64,000 nucleotides of DNA, taken from positions 62,001 to 126,000 of the forward strand of contig NZ_JWLI01000007.1 in assembly GCF_000813965.1 (NCBI RefSeq), read 5' to 3'. The notes under the pieces were generated by a model. It was not told where the DNA came from and made no database searches. It saw only the letters and a list, made by a program, of their open reading frames with translations. The translations under genes were made by a program, and so were the position numbers. Below, in pieces: positions 39,038 through 48,341 of the stretch (within the stretch, counting starts at the first letter, position 1; each line of letters begins with the position of its first letter). This stretch comes from Leisingera sp. ANG-M7 (GTDB lineage Bacteria; Pseudomonadota; Alphaproteobacteria; Rhodobacterales; Rhodobacteraceae).

Positions 39038-39136
39038 ACCCCAGCAATCAGAGCGCAGCTCACGATATCTTAACGGCCTTCTCAGATGCTGGCTTTCCGG
39101 TTAACAAGGTTACGGGAAACGAGGAGGAGGTCCTGC

Positions 39137-40132
39137 ATGCGGTGGAAAGCTGCCGTCCTGGCACCGCTGCTTTTGTGGACTTTCCAAAGCCTGGCCCAGG
39201 CGGCCGGGCTTGAGGCGTTCGAGCGCCCGCAAACGGTGCCATTTCCCGAAGACGCGCCCTATAACCGCGAGATCGCCACCCTAGGCAAGATGCTGTTCTT
39301 TGACCCGCGCCTGTCCGGCGGCCAGAACATCAGCTGCTCCAGCTGCCACAACCCTTCCTTCGGCTGGGAAGTGCCGGTACCCAAGCCAATTGGCGCCGCC
39401 AACACGCCCGTGCGGCGCCATGCCCCGACACTGCTCAACGCTGCCTGGATTTCACCGCTGCTTTGGGACGGAAGCTCGCGCAGCCTGGAGGAGCAGGCCA
39501 TCGGACCGATCACCAACCCGGCAAAAATGAATGCAACCTTCGACGGCATCACTCAACGGCTGTCGTCCGTGGAAGACTACAGGATCTGGTTCGACCACCT
39601 GTTCCCTGGTCAGGGTATCCGCAAGGAAACGGTCCTGGCGGCACTCGCCATGTACCAGAGAACCATCGTCGGCGGCGTCGCCAGTTTCGACCGCTGGGTG
39701 GAAGGTGATGAGACGGCCGTATCCGACGCCGCCAAGCGCGGCTTTGCGCTGTTCACCGGAAAGGCGAATTGTGCGTCATGCCACACCGGCTGGATGTTCA
39801 CCAACAACCAGATGTATGACATCGGCCTGCCGACCAGTGATCTTGGCGGCGGCGGCCTGGTTCCGCCGGATCCTGACCTGAACTTCCGCTTCAAGACCCC
39901 GGGCCTGCGCAATATCGCGCTGCGGGCGCCCTTTATGCACGATGGCACTCTGGTTTCCCTGGAAGAAGTGATCCGCCATTATGCCGCTGGCGGCAGCACA
40001 GCCATTGCCAGAACGTCAGACATAGAGGGTTTCCTCCTGGAAGAGGGTGACACCGAGGATCTCATCGCTTTCCTGGCAACGCTGACGGACACCGGGACCA
40101 ATGTACCAACCCCAATCCTGCCGGCCAACTGA
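39137..40132 (+). CDS. Dihaem cytochrome c peroxidase / MauG-family protein
   Basis: The 331-residue exported protein has a signal peptide (cleavage near residue 21, QAA), and two haem-c sites, CSSCH and CASCH, as in bacterial dihaem peroxidases. The segments LGKMLFFDPRLSGG, FKTPGLRNIALRAPFMHDG and SLEEVIRHYAAGG are diagnostic. It would reduce hydrogen peroxide in the periplasm with cytochrome electrons, or modify a protein as MauG does. GAGGAGGAGG lies before the ATG at 39137. A hybrid kinase gene starts 25 bases downstream. Confidence 0.88.
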   Translation: MRWKAAVLAPLLLWTFQSLAQAAGLEAFERPQTVPFPEDAPYNREIATLGKMLFFDPRLSGGQNISCSSCHNPSFGWEVPVPKPIGAANTPVRRHAPTLLNAAWISPLLWDGSSRSLEEQAIGPITNPAKMNATFDGITQRLSSVEDYRIWFDHLFPGQGIRKETVLAALAMYQRTIVGGVASFDRWVEGDETAVSDAAKRGFALFTGKANCASCHTGWMFTNNQMYDIGLPTSDLGGGGLVPPDPDLNFRFKTPGLRNIALRAPFMHDGTLVSLEEVIRHYAAGGSTAIARTSDIEGFLLEEGDTEDLIAFLATLTDTGTNVPTPILPAN

Positions 40133-40157
40133 TGCGCACGGCTGAGGGACATCACGC

Positions 40158-42521
40158 ATGAACATAAAACGGTCCATCGTGCTGCCGGTACTGGTCATCG
40201 CAGGAGCGGCCCTGTTCGCGGCGCTTCTGGTCGGTGGCATGGCCGTCTTTGCATCCGCCCGCAAAGACGCCGCACTGGAGGCATCGCTGGAAGTTACCCG
40301 GCGCATCAGCAGCGTCACAGCGGGCATTACCGGCGCCGAAGATTATGCTCAGGATGTGCTGGCAATGACCCGGCTGATCCCGCAAGAAGAAGTGGCCCGG
40401 CAGTTTCAGAGCTACCTGACGGCAATCAACAAGGAACTCGCCGCGCTGACGAAGCTGCCGCTGTCCGCACCGCTGCGGACGGAAGTCCAGGCGCTGGACA
40501 CGGCCCTGTCGGCTTGGTGCGTAAAGGCTGTTGTGCTTCTGGGCATCAAACCCGAACAGGAAATCCCCACACTCAGCGCATTGGTCATGAGCAGTGAGGA
40601 CGTAACCCGTCAGGCCGCAATCGTAACGTCGATGGCCGCGCAACATGCGGAACAGGTCGTCGCAAAAACCAACCAGGCGTTGACCCGCATCCTGGTTCTG
40701 GGGTTGACCGGAACCGCTCTGCTTATGGCCGCAGCCTTGATGTTTTCCATGCGCAGGGCACGCAGCTTCTCGGCAGCGGTTCAGCTGGCCGCCCAGAAAT
40801 TGCGGCGGCTCGCCAGCCGCGAACAGCCTGCGGCACCGGCCGGCGACAACGAGATTGCCGCCATGTTCACCGCACTCGACACTCTTGAAATCAGTCTTCA
40901 GGAGAAGAAACGGATCGCCGACAAGCTGATGCAAGAGAAAGCAAGGGCTGAAGCGGCAACTGAGACCAAGTCCCGCTTTCTGGCCACCATGAGCCATGAA
41001 ATCCGCACCCCGATCAACGGCGTGCTTGGCATGGCGGAGGTGCTCAGCGAGACCAGTCTGACATCCGAACAGCAATCCTGCGCCAACACTATCCTGACCT
41101 CCTCAGAAGCGCTGTTGCGCATTGTCAACGACATCCTCGACTTCTCCAAGCTAGAGGCCGGCAAGACACAGATGCTGGAGCAGCCCTTCAACCTGCGCGA
41201 CGTGATTTATGACGTGGCTGCGCTGATGTCTCCCAGCGCCACGGCCAAAGGTGTAGAGATCTGCATCGACATCCCCGAAGGCACCCCGGCTGTGTTCCGC
41301 GGCGACAGCGGCCGGGTGCGGCAGATCCTGATGAACCTCGTTGGTAACGCCATCAAGTTCACGATGCGCGGATTCATCAGCATCACCCTCAACTACGATT
41401 CCAACCACAGGATTCCCTTGTGCATTGACGTCCGCGATACCGGTGTTGGCATCCCTCAGGACAGCTTGGGCCAGATCTTTCATGCCTTCGAACAGGTCGA
41501 AAGCACCAACGCGCGGCGGTTCGAAGGTACCGGGCTCGGGCTGGCAATTTCCTCGCGGCTGACACAGGCAATGGGCGGCCGGATTGATGTCGCCTCGGAA
41601 GTCGGCAAAGGGTCTTGTTTTACCGTCTGCCTGACCCTGCCCGTCGCAGTCCCGGCGGCTCCTCGGACGCAACCGCTGGTAGGAACCCGCGTGGCGGTGG
41701 TTGCAGATCTGCCCTTCTCCCGTGAAGTGCGGATGCGCCAGCTTGACTATTGGGGCGCGGAAACGCTTGCCCCCTCCAGCCTGCAAGACCTGCTGGCTCA
41801 GATCACCGCGATGACGGCAGAGCAGCGCCGTCCGGATCTGGTACTGGTGGAAACCAGCCTGCCGCTGGAGCAGGCCAGAGCCTTCTGCCAGGAACTGCAC
41901 GCGCTGCCGGGCTGCCGGGAGCTGCCCATCGTGTATTGCACCGGCGGTCAATTGCTGGCCGACTACCAGGTGCTCAAAAGCTGCAAGACCGTGCACGTGC
42001 TCTTGAAGCCCGCCCGCGGCAAACTTCTGCTGCGCACTTTGCTGGATGCCTTGAACAGCCCGCTCCTTCCAGCCGCTAGCCAGCCGGCTGCTGCTGAGCT
42101 AACCGGGAACAGTTTCGGCCACCTGCGGGTTCTTGCAGCAGAGGACAACCGCACCAACCAGCTGGTCCTGCAGAAAATGCTGGCACCTACTGGCATCAAC
42201 CTGACCATCTGCAGCAATGGCCAGGAGGCGCTCAGCACATTTGCCGCCCAAGGCTTCGACTTGGTGCTGATGGATATGTCAATGCCGGTGATGGACGGGC
42301 TGGAAGCCACCCGGCGCCTGCGCGCCTGGGAGCAGGAGAACAAGCGCGCGCCCTGCCCCATTCTCGCGCTCACGGCAAATGTGCTGAGCACGGACGAAGC
42401 GGCCTGCCGCGCCGCCGGAATGTCTGGTTTCCTGTCAAAGCCGGTGCGCAAAAAAGAACTGCTGGAGCAGATCGCCCGCTGGACAGAGAACACAGCCCAA
42501 CTTCCCGCCAAACAAGCCTGA
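40158..42521 (+). CDS. Hybrid sensor histidine kinase with two receiver-like domains
   Basis: The 787-residue protein has two membrane helices (~8-30 and ~177-197) enclosing a helical periplasmic sensor, then a coiled coil, a HisKA domain with the phospho-histidine in FLATMSHEIRTPINGV, and an ATPase domain (NLVGNAIKF, DTGVGIP, GTGLGLAI). A first receiver-like domain (~510-635) lacks the acceptor aspartate: LVLVETSLP replaces the usual LVLxD. The second (~660-780) is intact (LVLMDMSMPVMDG) with the late Lys in FLSKPV. No HPt domain follows. It is in one operon with the peroxidase, which may produce its signal (inference). Confidence 0.87.
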   Translation: MNIKRSIVLPVLVIAGAALFAALLVGGMAVFASARKDAALEASLEVTRRISSVTAGITGAEDYAQDVLAMTRLIPQEEVARQFQSYLTAINKELAALTKLPLSAPLRTEVQALDTALSAWCVKAVVLLGIKPEQEIPTLSALVMSSEDVTRQAAIVTSMAAQHAEQVVAKTNQALTRILVLGLTGTALLMAAALMFSMRRARSFSAAVQLAAQKLRRLASREQPAAPAGDNEIAAMFTALDTLEISLQEKKRIADKLMQEKARAEAATETKSRFLATMSHEIRTPINGVLGMAEVLSETSLTSEQQSCANTILTSSEALLRIVNDILDFSKLEAGKTQMLEQPFNLRDVIYDVAALMSPSATAKGVEICIDIPEGTPAVFRGDSGRVRQILMNLVGNAIKFTMRGFISITLNYDSNHRIPLCIDVRDTGVGIPQDSLGQIFHAFEQVESTNARRFEGTGLGLAISSRLTQAMGGRIDVASEVGKGSCFTVCLTLPVAVPAAPRTQPLVGTRVAVVADLPFSREVRMRQLDYWGAETLAPSSLQDLLAQITAMTAEQRRPDLVLVETSLPLEQARAFCQELHALPGCRELPIVYCTGGQLLADYQVLKSCKTVHVLLKPARGKLLLRTLLDALNSPLLPAASQPAAAELTGNSFGHLRVLAAEDNRTNQLVLQKMLAPTGINLTICSNGQEALSTFAAQGFDLVLMDMSMPVMDGLEATRRLRAWEQENKRAPCPILALTANVLSTDEAACRAAGMSGFLSKPVRKKELLEQIARWTENTAQLPAKQA

Positions 42522-42895
42522 CGTCTTCGCTGACACGCCCTGCGGTTTAAAAGCCCTCACCGGCGCTGCAGCTCCGCACTGCCGCAAGGCCGGCAATCCG
42601 CTGTATACTGCGCCCAGCTACGGGTTCGGCAAACCCTGCGGCCAGCAGCGGGTGCAAGCCTTTTTCCGCCAGTTTCAGCCGGCCGCAGTATACAGGCGGC
42701 CCCAATCTGGAAAACACTGCCGCCAATCGGAAACTTCAGCGCCGCACCGCCCCGCGCAATGTCGTAACTCCCCTGTCCGCTGACGCAATCAAAGGACAGC
42801 AGCGCCGCGGCGCCCGCCTAACATCCCTGACCAGATTTCCGTGCGGCTGCAAAGCCCCCGCGGAGGGCAACCGGCATTGGGGAGGAAGCGCCGCC
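42522..42895. other. Gene-free region with a long-range inverted repeat
   Basis: About 370 bases between the kinase and the CoA-transferase genes hold no credible gene. The notable content is the inverted repeat at 42601-42695, listed separately. GGGGAGGAAG near 42880 is the ribosome site for the next gene. Confidence 0.5.
42601..42695. repeat. 95-base element with perfect 12-bp inverted ends
   Basis: CTGTATACTGCG (42601-42612) and CGCAGTATACAG (42684-42695) are exact reverse complements, 71 bases apart, with further flanking GGCC/GCC similarity. It could be a structured RNA, a small palindromic repeat family or a MITE-like remnant. Confidence 0.5.
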
Positions 42896-44830
42896 ATGAA
42901 AGACAAGACAACCACGACCGAACAGGCGATGGCGCTGATCCGCGACGGCGACGTCGTGACCACCACCGGCTTTGTGCAAAGCTGCATTCCGGAAATGCTG
43001 CACGCGGCGCTGGAAAAACGTTTCCTGGCCGAAGGCGCTCCCCGCGACCTGACCCTGATCATGTGCGCAGGCGCAGGCGACAGCAAAGGGCTGGGCACCG
43101 GGCGGCTGCATCACGATGGTCTCTTGCGCCGGGTGATCGCCGGCAATTTCGGCCGCATGCCCAAGGTCGCCCAGGCTGCGCAGGAGAATAAGATCTGCGG
43201 CTACAACCTGCCCCAAGGGGTGATCTCCCAGCTTTACCGCGCCTGTGCCGCCGGCCAGCCCGGCCTGTTCTCCAAGGTCGGCCTGCACACCTATGTCGAC
43301 CCACGCCATGGCGGCGGCAAGGTCAACAAGGTGACCGAGGAGGACATTGTCCGCTACCACGAGGTCGATGGCGAGGAATGGCTGTTCTACAAGGCGACCA
43401 AGATCGACGTCGCCTTCATCCGCGGCACCAGCGCCGACCGTTCCGGCAACATCAGCATGGAGCGCGAGGCGCTGACGCTGGACTGCCTGGCCCAGGCGAT
43501 GGCGGCCCACAACAACGGCGGCATCGTGATCGCCCAAGTGGAACGCATCGTCGAGGACGGCTCGATCAAGCCCAAGGATGTGAAGATCCCCGGCCTGCTG
43601 GTGGACTGTGTCTGCGTCGCTGACGACCCGGAGATGCACCGGATGAACTACGGCGTGCAGCACAATCCCGCGCTCTCCGGCGAAATCCGGGTGCCGGTAG
43701 AGGGCATTGCCAAGATGCCGCTGGACCAGCGCAAGATCATCGCCCGCCGCGCCGCGTTTGAGCTGCCGCCCAACGGCGCCGTGAACCTCGGCGTCGGTGC
43801 GCCCGATGGCGTGGCCGCGGTGGCCAACGAGGAAAAAGCCACCCCCTATATCACCCTCACCACCGAGGCCGGCGCCGTCGGCGGCGTGCTGGCGGGCGGC
43901 TCCAGTTTCGGCTCCTCTGCCAATGCCGACGCCATCATCGATCAGAACCAGATGTTTGATTTCTACGACGGCGGCGGGCTCGACCTCACCTGCCTCGGCA
44001 TGGCCGAATGCGACGCCGAGGGCAGCGTCAACGCCTCCCGTTTCGGCGGCCGCCTGAACGGCTGCGGCGGCTTCATCAATATCTCGCAGAATTCCCGTGC
44101 GGTTGTCTTTGCCGGCACTTTCACCGCAGGCGGGCTGACAGTCGCGGTCGAGGACGGCCAGTTGCGCATCGTCCAGGAGGGCCGCAACAAGAAATTCGTG
44201 CGCCTGATTGAACAGATCACCTTCTCCGGCCCCTACGCCTCGAAACGTTCGCAGCCGGTGCTTTACGTCACTGAACGCTGTGTGCTGCAGCTGACCCCCA
44301 AAGGGCTGGAACTGATCGAGATCGCCCCCGGCATCGACCTGCAGCGCGACATCCTCGACCAGATGGAGTTCAAGCCGATCATCGAAAATGTCGCCTTGAT
44401 GGACGCGCGCATCTTCCGGGATGAGCCGATGGGACTGATGAACGACCTTCTGAACCTCAACCTCTCCGAACGTGTCACCTATGACGCCGCCCGCCACACC
44501 ATGTTCCTCAACCTCGAAGGTTGGAGCGTCCGCAAAAGGCAGGATGTCGAGGATCTGGACCGCGTGCTGCAAGATGCCTTTGGCAAGAGCGGCCGGGATG
44601 TCAGCATCGTGATGAACCAGAACGGCTTCCGCATCGCCGAAGACCTGCAGGACGACTACGCAAACTCCGTTGGTCAGACTCTGGAGGCGTATTCGTCTTC
44701 GATCGCCCACTACACCACCAGCGCCTTCATGCGCCTGAAGATGCAGGGTGAGCTCGCCAGCCGCGGCGTCCAGCCGCATATCTTCGAAAGCGGAGAAGAA
44801 GCGCATCAGCAAGCAATCTGGGGTTCCTGA
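42896..44830 (+). CDS. Acyl-CoA:acetate-type CoA-transferase (YdiF/Pct-like)
   Basis: The 644-residue protein contains both alpha- and beta-type CoA-transferase domains in one chain, as in propionate CoA-transferase and YdiF. The N-terminal domain runs through ALIRDGDVVTTTGFV and LTLIMCAGAGDSKGLG; the C-terminal domain has NLGVGAPDGVAAVA and the active-site glutamate in TLTTEAGAVGG. After ~510 residues there is a C-terminal extension of unknown role. It would move CoA between short-chain acyl groups and acetate. No degradative gene lies next to it, so the substrate is unknown. Confidence 0.85.
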   Translation: MKDKTTTTEQAMALIRDGDVVTTTGFVQSCIPEMLHAALEKRFLAEGAPRDLTLIMCAGAGDSKGLGTGRLHHDGLLRRVIAGNFGRMPKVAQAAQENKICGYNLPQGVISQLYRACAAGQPGLFSKVGLHTYVDPRHGGGKVNKVTEEDIVRYHEVDGEEWLFYKATKIDVAFIRGTSADRSGNISMEREALTLDCLAQAMAAHNNGGIVIAQVERIVEDGSIKPKDVKIPGLLVDCVCVADDPEMHRMNYGVQHNPALSGEIRVPVEGIAKMPLDQRKIIARRAAFELPPNGAVNLGVGAPDGVAAVANEEKATPYITLTTEAGAVGGVLAGGSSFGSSANADAIIDQNQMFDFYDGGGLDLTCLGMAECDAEGSVNASRFGGRLNGCGGFINISQNSRAVVFAGTFTAGGLTVAVEDGQLRIVQEGRNKKFVRLIEQITFSGPYASKRSQPVLYVTERCVLQLTPKGLELIEIAPGIDLQRDILDQMEFKPIIENVALMDARIFRDEPMGLMNDLLNLNLSERVTYDAARHTMFLNLEGWSVRKRQDVEDLDRVLQDAFGKSGRDVSIVMNQNGFRIAEDLQDDYANSVGQTLEAYSSSIAHYTTSAFMRLKMQGELASRGVQPHIFESGEEAHQQAIWGS

Positions 44831-45150
44831 CCCTGGCTGCAGCAAGAGATCCGTGCTTTGCCTGACCAAGGCCGGCCCCCTTCAGGACCGGCCTCTGCAT
44901 AGACGGGACGCAGCACTCTGAAACCGCCGAAACGGGGCTAGGCCCGATCAGGCAGCCCCTCTTCCCAAAGCACGCAAGTATCGCTCAAGCGACTGAAAAT
45001 ATTTCATTTTACCCCGAACCAGCCGCACCTGCCGGTACCCCCTAAAGGCATCGCTTCTGCATTTCTGCGAAGGTGGAAAAAAGAACTGCACTTTTTTTCA
45101 AAAACCCTCTTGCACCCCCCCGCAACAAACTTTAGACAGCGCCTCACCGA
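44831..45150. other. Gene-free region upstream of tRNA-Gln
   Basis: About 320 bases contain a lower-GC stretch with A- and T-runs (45060-45110) and no gene. Its 3' end holds the tRNA promoter listed separately. Confidence 0.5.
45110..45138 (+). promoter_or_regulatory. Promoter of tRNA-Gln
   Basis: TTGCAC (45110-45115) and TAGACA (45133-45138) are separated by 17 bases and lie 12 bases before the first tRNA base, a good sigma-70 arrangement. Confidence 0.55.
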
Positions 45151-45225
45151 TGGGGTGTAGCCAAGTGGTAAGGCAGCGGTTTTTGGTACCGTGTACCGTA
45201 GGTTCGAATCCTACCACCCCAGCCA
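45151..45225 (+). tRNA. tRNA-Gln (anticodon TTG)
   Basis: The sequence folds as a 75-base tRNA. TGGGGTG pairs with CACCCCA in the acceptor stem, the discriminator is G, and an encoded CCA follows (45223-45225). The anticodon arm is GCGGT-TTTTGGT-ACCGT, giving TTG, which reads glutamine CAA and CAG codons. The T arm has GGTTCGAATCC. The 3' end doubles as the left copy of a 20-base direct repeat. Confidence 0.95.
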
Positions 45226-45232
45226 TCGGCCT
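45213..45232. repeat. Left copy of direct repeat (possible attL) in tRNA-Gln 3' end
   Basis: The 20 bases ACCACCCCAGCCATCGGCCT recur at 48662-48681 with one change (C to T). The repeat covers the tRNA 3' end and seven bases beyond, the usual place for integrase attachment sites. Confidence 0.65.
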
Positions 45233-45278
45233 CCTGACATAGCAAAACAAGAAGCTTGGGCGCCTCAGAGGCTCTAAA

Positions 45279-45455
45279 GTGCCCCGCTTTCTGCCCTTGT
45301 TGGCTGGCGAGCTTCTAACCCCATCTGAGGTAGCTGAAGGGCGGTTATCCGGTCTATGCAGCGAGGTTCAGGCCAAATGGGAGAACCTGTCCGTGTCCAA
45401 GGGCGTGGAGATCGAGTTGATCGTGTACGAGTTGGAAGCCAACCGGTCTGACTAG
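45279..45455 (+). other. Possible remnant reading frame after the tRNA
   Basis: A frame open from 45243 has a GTG at 45279 and a stop at 45455, coding for 58 residues (begins VPRFLPLLAGELLTPSE, ends LIVYELEANRSD). The composition is protein-like and not a shadow of another gene, but there is no ribosome site and I do not recognise it. It may be a fragment of a gene of the integrated element. Confidence 0.3.
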
Positions 45456-45512
45456 CTCACCACTGGAGACCTGCCATCCAGCGGGCCTCCTACTTTGGCG
45501 TTCAATATGCAG

Positions 45513-48341
45513 CTAGCTATCGTCTTTTCCACTCACACCTGCCGCGAGTTCCCCCTTGTTCCACTGCGCCTTCATGATGCGGTTAATCCATGCCAACCCG
45601 ACCAAGGCCAACCCCAGCCCCATAAACGAGAACACCCGGATGAGCCCAGAAAGTCCGCTCATATCGATCAGGAACACCTTAGCTATCGTCAGCACTACTC
45701 CCGCCATAGCGATTTTACGCAAGGTGTCTGAACGGCGCCAGAACGCAATGGCCAGGATGGCTGTCGAGGTGACCAGCAGCGCAAGCGTGTAAGTATATAG
45801 CTCGGGGTCTGTTATGCCCGATACCGTTAGATCGTTACCACGCCACAGTCGCCTGATTTCCAAGGCTGTATACCACGCGGCCAGGAAGCTGGAGGAAATA
45901 GCAAATGCAGTCCTCACCTGACGACCAAAATGCGCCACTTTCCAGGCCCCCACTGCGAAGATGCCACTAAGCGGTAAAAATGCTGCCGCAAGCGAATCCA
46001 AGAGCGGCGGCCCGGAGATCAGTTCGCGGCTATTGAAGAGCGGGTTTGCGTCCCCAAACAGTCCGAGCAAAAAGAACAGCAAGGCCAAACCGTAGGCCGT
46101 TGCCAAACCGCCCCGAACAAAATGGCTGAAGCGGGAACTACTCTGCATGCGGTACAGTTGGTTGAACATGGAGGCAGCCCAGACAGCTGCCAGAAGCCCG
46201 ATTTCCGCATGCCCGCTGCCACCGGGTTCCGAAATCATCCGGATGATCATAACACTGAGAAACACGGCACCGATCGTCGCAAACGTGCTTTCCAGGATCA
46301 GCCTCGTTTTTGGTCTGGCACTTCGCGAGACATACCATGCTCCAGCCAACAAGATCAGAGTGCCAACGTAGGCAAGCAGCACCTGAGCAATTGGTGCACC
46401 GGCTACCCAGATCTCCTCAACCAGCTCAAAGTCAGTTGCCCACGAAACCCCTGGATCAATAATCAATCTATAGGTGACGACCGCCGCACCAATTTGAGTG
46501 AACAAGCCGAGCGCGGGAAGATCGAACTTCCGGTCGATGAGTACTGTCAGCAAAACCATAACCGCCAAGGCCAGCGTCAGGGCGGTTTCGGCGAGCAATA
46601 AGAAGAATGCCAGAGCGATCAGCGTCAGCGCGGCGGTCGCAAACAGAGCTACTCTCAGAGCACGTTGATCGATGTCTCTGCCTCGTGCGGTTCGCTCAGC
46701 CAGTAGAGTCATCATGGTTGCCATCGCAATAGCTGACAGTGCCCAAGGGTACGCGCCGGTTACGGCAGCAGGCTGCCAAAGGAATTCCAGCACCAGCATC
46801 ATAATTGGCGCAAATACAGCCGCTGCCAGAGCCCAAAAAACCGGTGTGTTGTCTCCTTCTTTGCCAGTTCCGTCAGCCCACTGCATACGGAAAAATGCCA
46901 GCACGGAACCAAACCCGCCAATTGCAGTTAAGATCCAAATGGTGGCGGGCGCGGCAGTCTCAGGTGGGCGTTGGGCTCCATCCAGGAACTCCCGGAACAG
47001 CGGGCCGAAAGAAGTTGTCTCGATCACCGGCACCGCCAGAGTGGCCAATCCTGGAACCAGTGCGTGGTCGAATAGCGCGGGCGCTTGGCGCATCCAAATC
47101 ACCGTGGCGATCAGAAGGATTATCAGGGCAGAAATGCCAAGATACACCTCTTCTGACTTCGCCGCATCAAGGACCACCAGTATCGCGCTGGCCGTAGCAG
47201 CACAGGTAACTGCGGCGGACAAACGGGTTGTGAACTCCGGGTAAACCCTCTTCCCATTCACCAGACGGCGCATTTCAAGCATGGAAGGACCGCTATGATG
47301 AGGCGTCAGACTACGCTCCGGAATGACAATTGAGGCGCCTGCAATCAGTAGTGTTGCAATCAGGAAATGGAGCTCACCCGCATCTGTCAGGAACAGCAGT
47401 AGGCTCGCTGACAAAGTTGCAAACAATGCAAGCACTGACACCCATGCCCAGCGTTTGACCGTATCTACGGCCAAGCCAACAACCGCAATCAGGGTGAAAT
47501 AGTAGTAGAGTACCCATGTGGCGTCGGATTGACCGCCAACCAGGAAAGGCGCTGCAGTGGCTCCGATAATTCCAAGTGCGCTGAGCATTGGCCCATAAAA
47601 CCATCCCAGTACCAGTGCCAAGGCTGATACCAAGCACAACGCTAGGAAGGCAGGCCCAGGATCAAGCAAACCATACATCGCCCGCGCAGCAAGGATGCCA
47701 GAGAAAAGCGCGATCAGGCCCGCTCCCGCAAGTGCGGAGGGAAGATACTGCACGCTACCTGCGGCTTCATCGCCGAAGCGGCGGCGTATCACCTCGCCTC
47801 CTGCAATTAGTGCCGTACCGAACCCCAAAGCGGCCATCACCCTCCAGAAAGGGGTCAACAACCCGTGCTCTGCGCCGTACTGAACCATGAAGATACCGGC
47901 CAACGCCAGAGACGCAGCTCCAGCCGCAAGCACCCAGTTCTCTCGCAGCCACTGGCTCAGGTTCTTGAAAGTGGTTTTTTGGAAAACGAAGGCGCGTGGT
48001 GCTTCCTGTGCTGCATTCGGCGTGTCGGCGGCTGTTGTGTCCGTGCTAGACTTTTCATCAGTAGGCGAGGCACGTGTTGCCGCTGGGATTGGCCATGCGG
48101 GTTTAGAAGCATCGTCCGGTGTTACTACTGCCTTTGCTTCTTCTCCACCGTTCGGCACAGGCTGAGCAATCCCGGCACCTTCTTCAGCTTTAGTTACCCC
48201 GGGAGTTTTCTCACGGGCGTGGCGGGCTTCCAAAATTGCTACCCGCGCCTTTAGCCGCGCGTGAGACACCAATAAGTATGGCACTCCAAATACAACCACC
48301 AAGCCCAATAGCCCGAGAAAAAGCAGACCGATTTCCAGCAT
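45513..48341 (-). CDS. Large DUF2339 multi-pass membrane protein
   Basis: The 942-residue protein has an N-terminal helix, a charged linker (~30-115), the segment LSQWLRENWVLAAGAASLALAGIFMVQYG, and then more than twenty hydrophobic helices to the end. This layout matches DUF2339, whose function is unknown. The base composition is clearly lower in GC than the neighbouring genes. It fills nearly all of the segment between the two copies of the tRNA-Gln 3' repeat, so it was probably acquired with that element. The start has AAGAAAAG upstream in a weak position. No partner gene is visible. Confidence 0.75.
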   Translation of the reverse strand: MLEIGLLFLGLLGLVVVFGVPYLLVSHARLKARVAILEARHAREKTPGVTKAEEGAGIAQPVPNGGEEAKAVVTPDDASKPAWPIPAATRASPTDEKSSTDTTAADTPNAAQEAPRAFVFQKTTFKNLSQWLRENWVLAAGAASLALAGIFMVQYGAEHGLLTPFWRVMAALGFGTALIAGGEVIRRRFGDEAAGSVQYLPSALAGAGLIALFSGILAARAMYGLLDPGPAFLALCLVSALALVLGWFYGPMLSALGIIGATAAPFLVGGQSDATWVLYYYFTLIAVVGLAVDTVKRWAWVSVLALFATLSASLLLFLTDAGELHFLIATLLIAGASIVIPERSLTPHHSGPSMLEMRRLVNGKRVYPEFTTRLSAAVTCAATASAILVVLDAAKSEEVYLGISALIILLIATVIWMRQAPALFDHALVPGLATLAVPVIETTSFGPLFREFLDGAQRPPETAAPATIWILTAIGGFGSVLAFFRMQWADGTGKEGDNTPVFWALAAAVFAPIMMLVLEFLWQPAAVTGAYPWALSAIAMATMMTLLAERTARGRDIDQRALRVALFATAALTLIALAFFLLLAETALTLALAVMVLLTVLIDRKFDLPALGLFTQIGAAVVTYRLIIDPGVSWATDFELVEEIWVAGAPIAQVLLAYVGTLILLAGAWYVSRSARPKTRLILESTFATIGAVFLSVMIIRMISEPGGSGHAEIGLLAAVWAASMFNQLYRMQSSSRFSHFVRGGLATAYGLALLFFLLGLFGDANPLFNSRELISGPPLLDSLAAAFLPLSGIFAVGAWKVAHFGRQVRTAFAISSSFLAAWYTALEIRRLWRGNDLTVSGITDPELYTYTLALLVTSTAILAIAFWRRSDTLRKIAMAGVVLTIAKVFLIDMSGLSGLIRVFSFMGLGLALVGLAWINRIMKAQWNKGELAAGVSGKDDS

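Noticed and set aside
42818-44869. Minus-strand open frame of 683 codons opposite the CoA-transferase gene
   Set aside because: Antisense shadow with biased composition (Asp, His, Val, Gly) and no known family; the plus-strand gene has CoA-transferase motifs.
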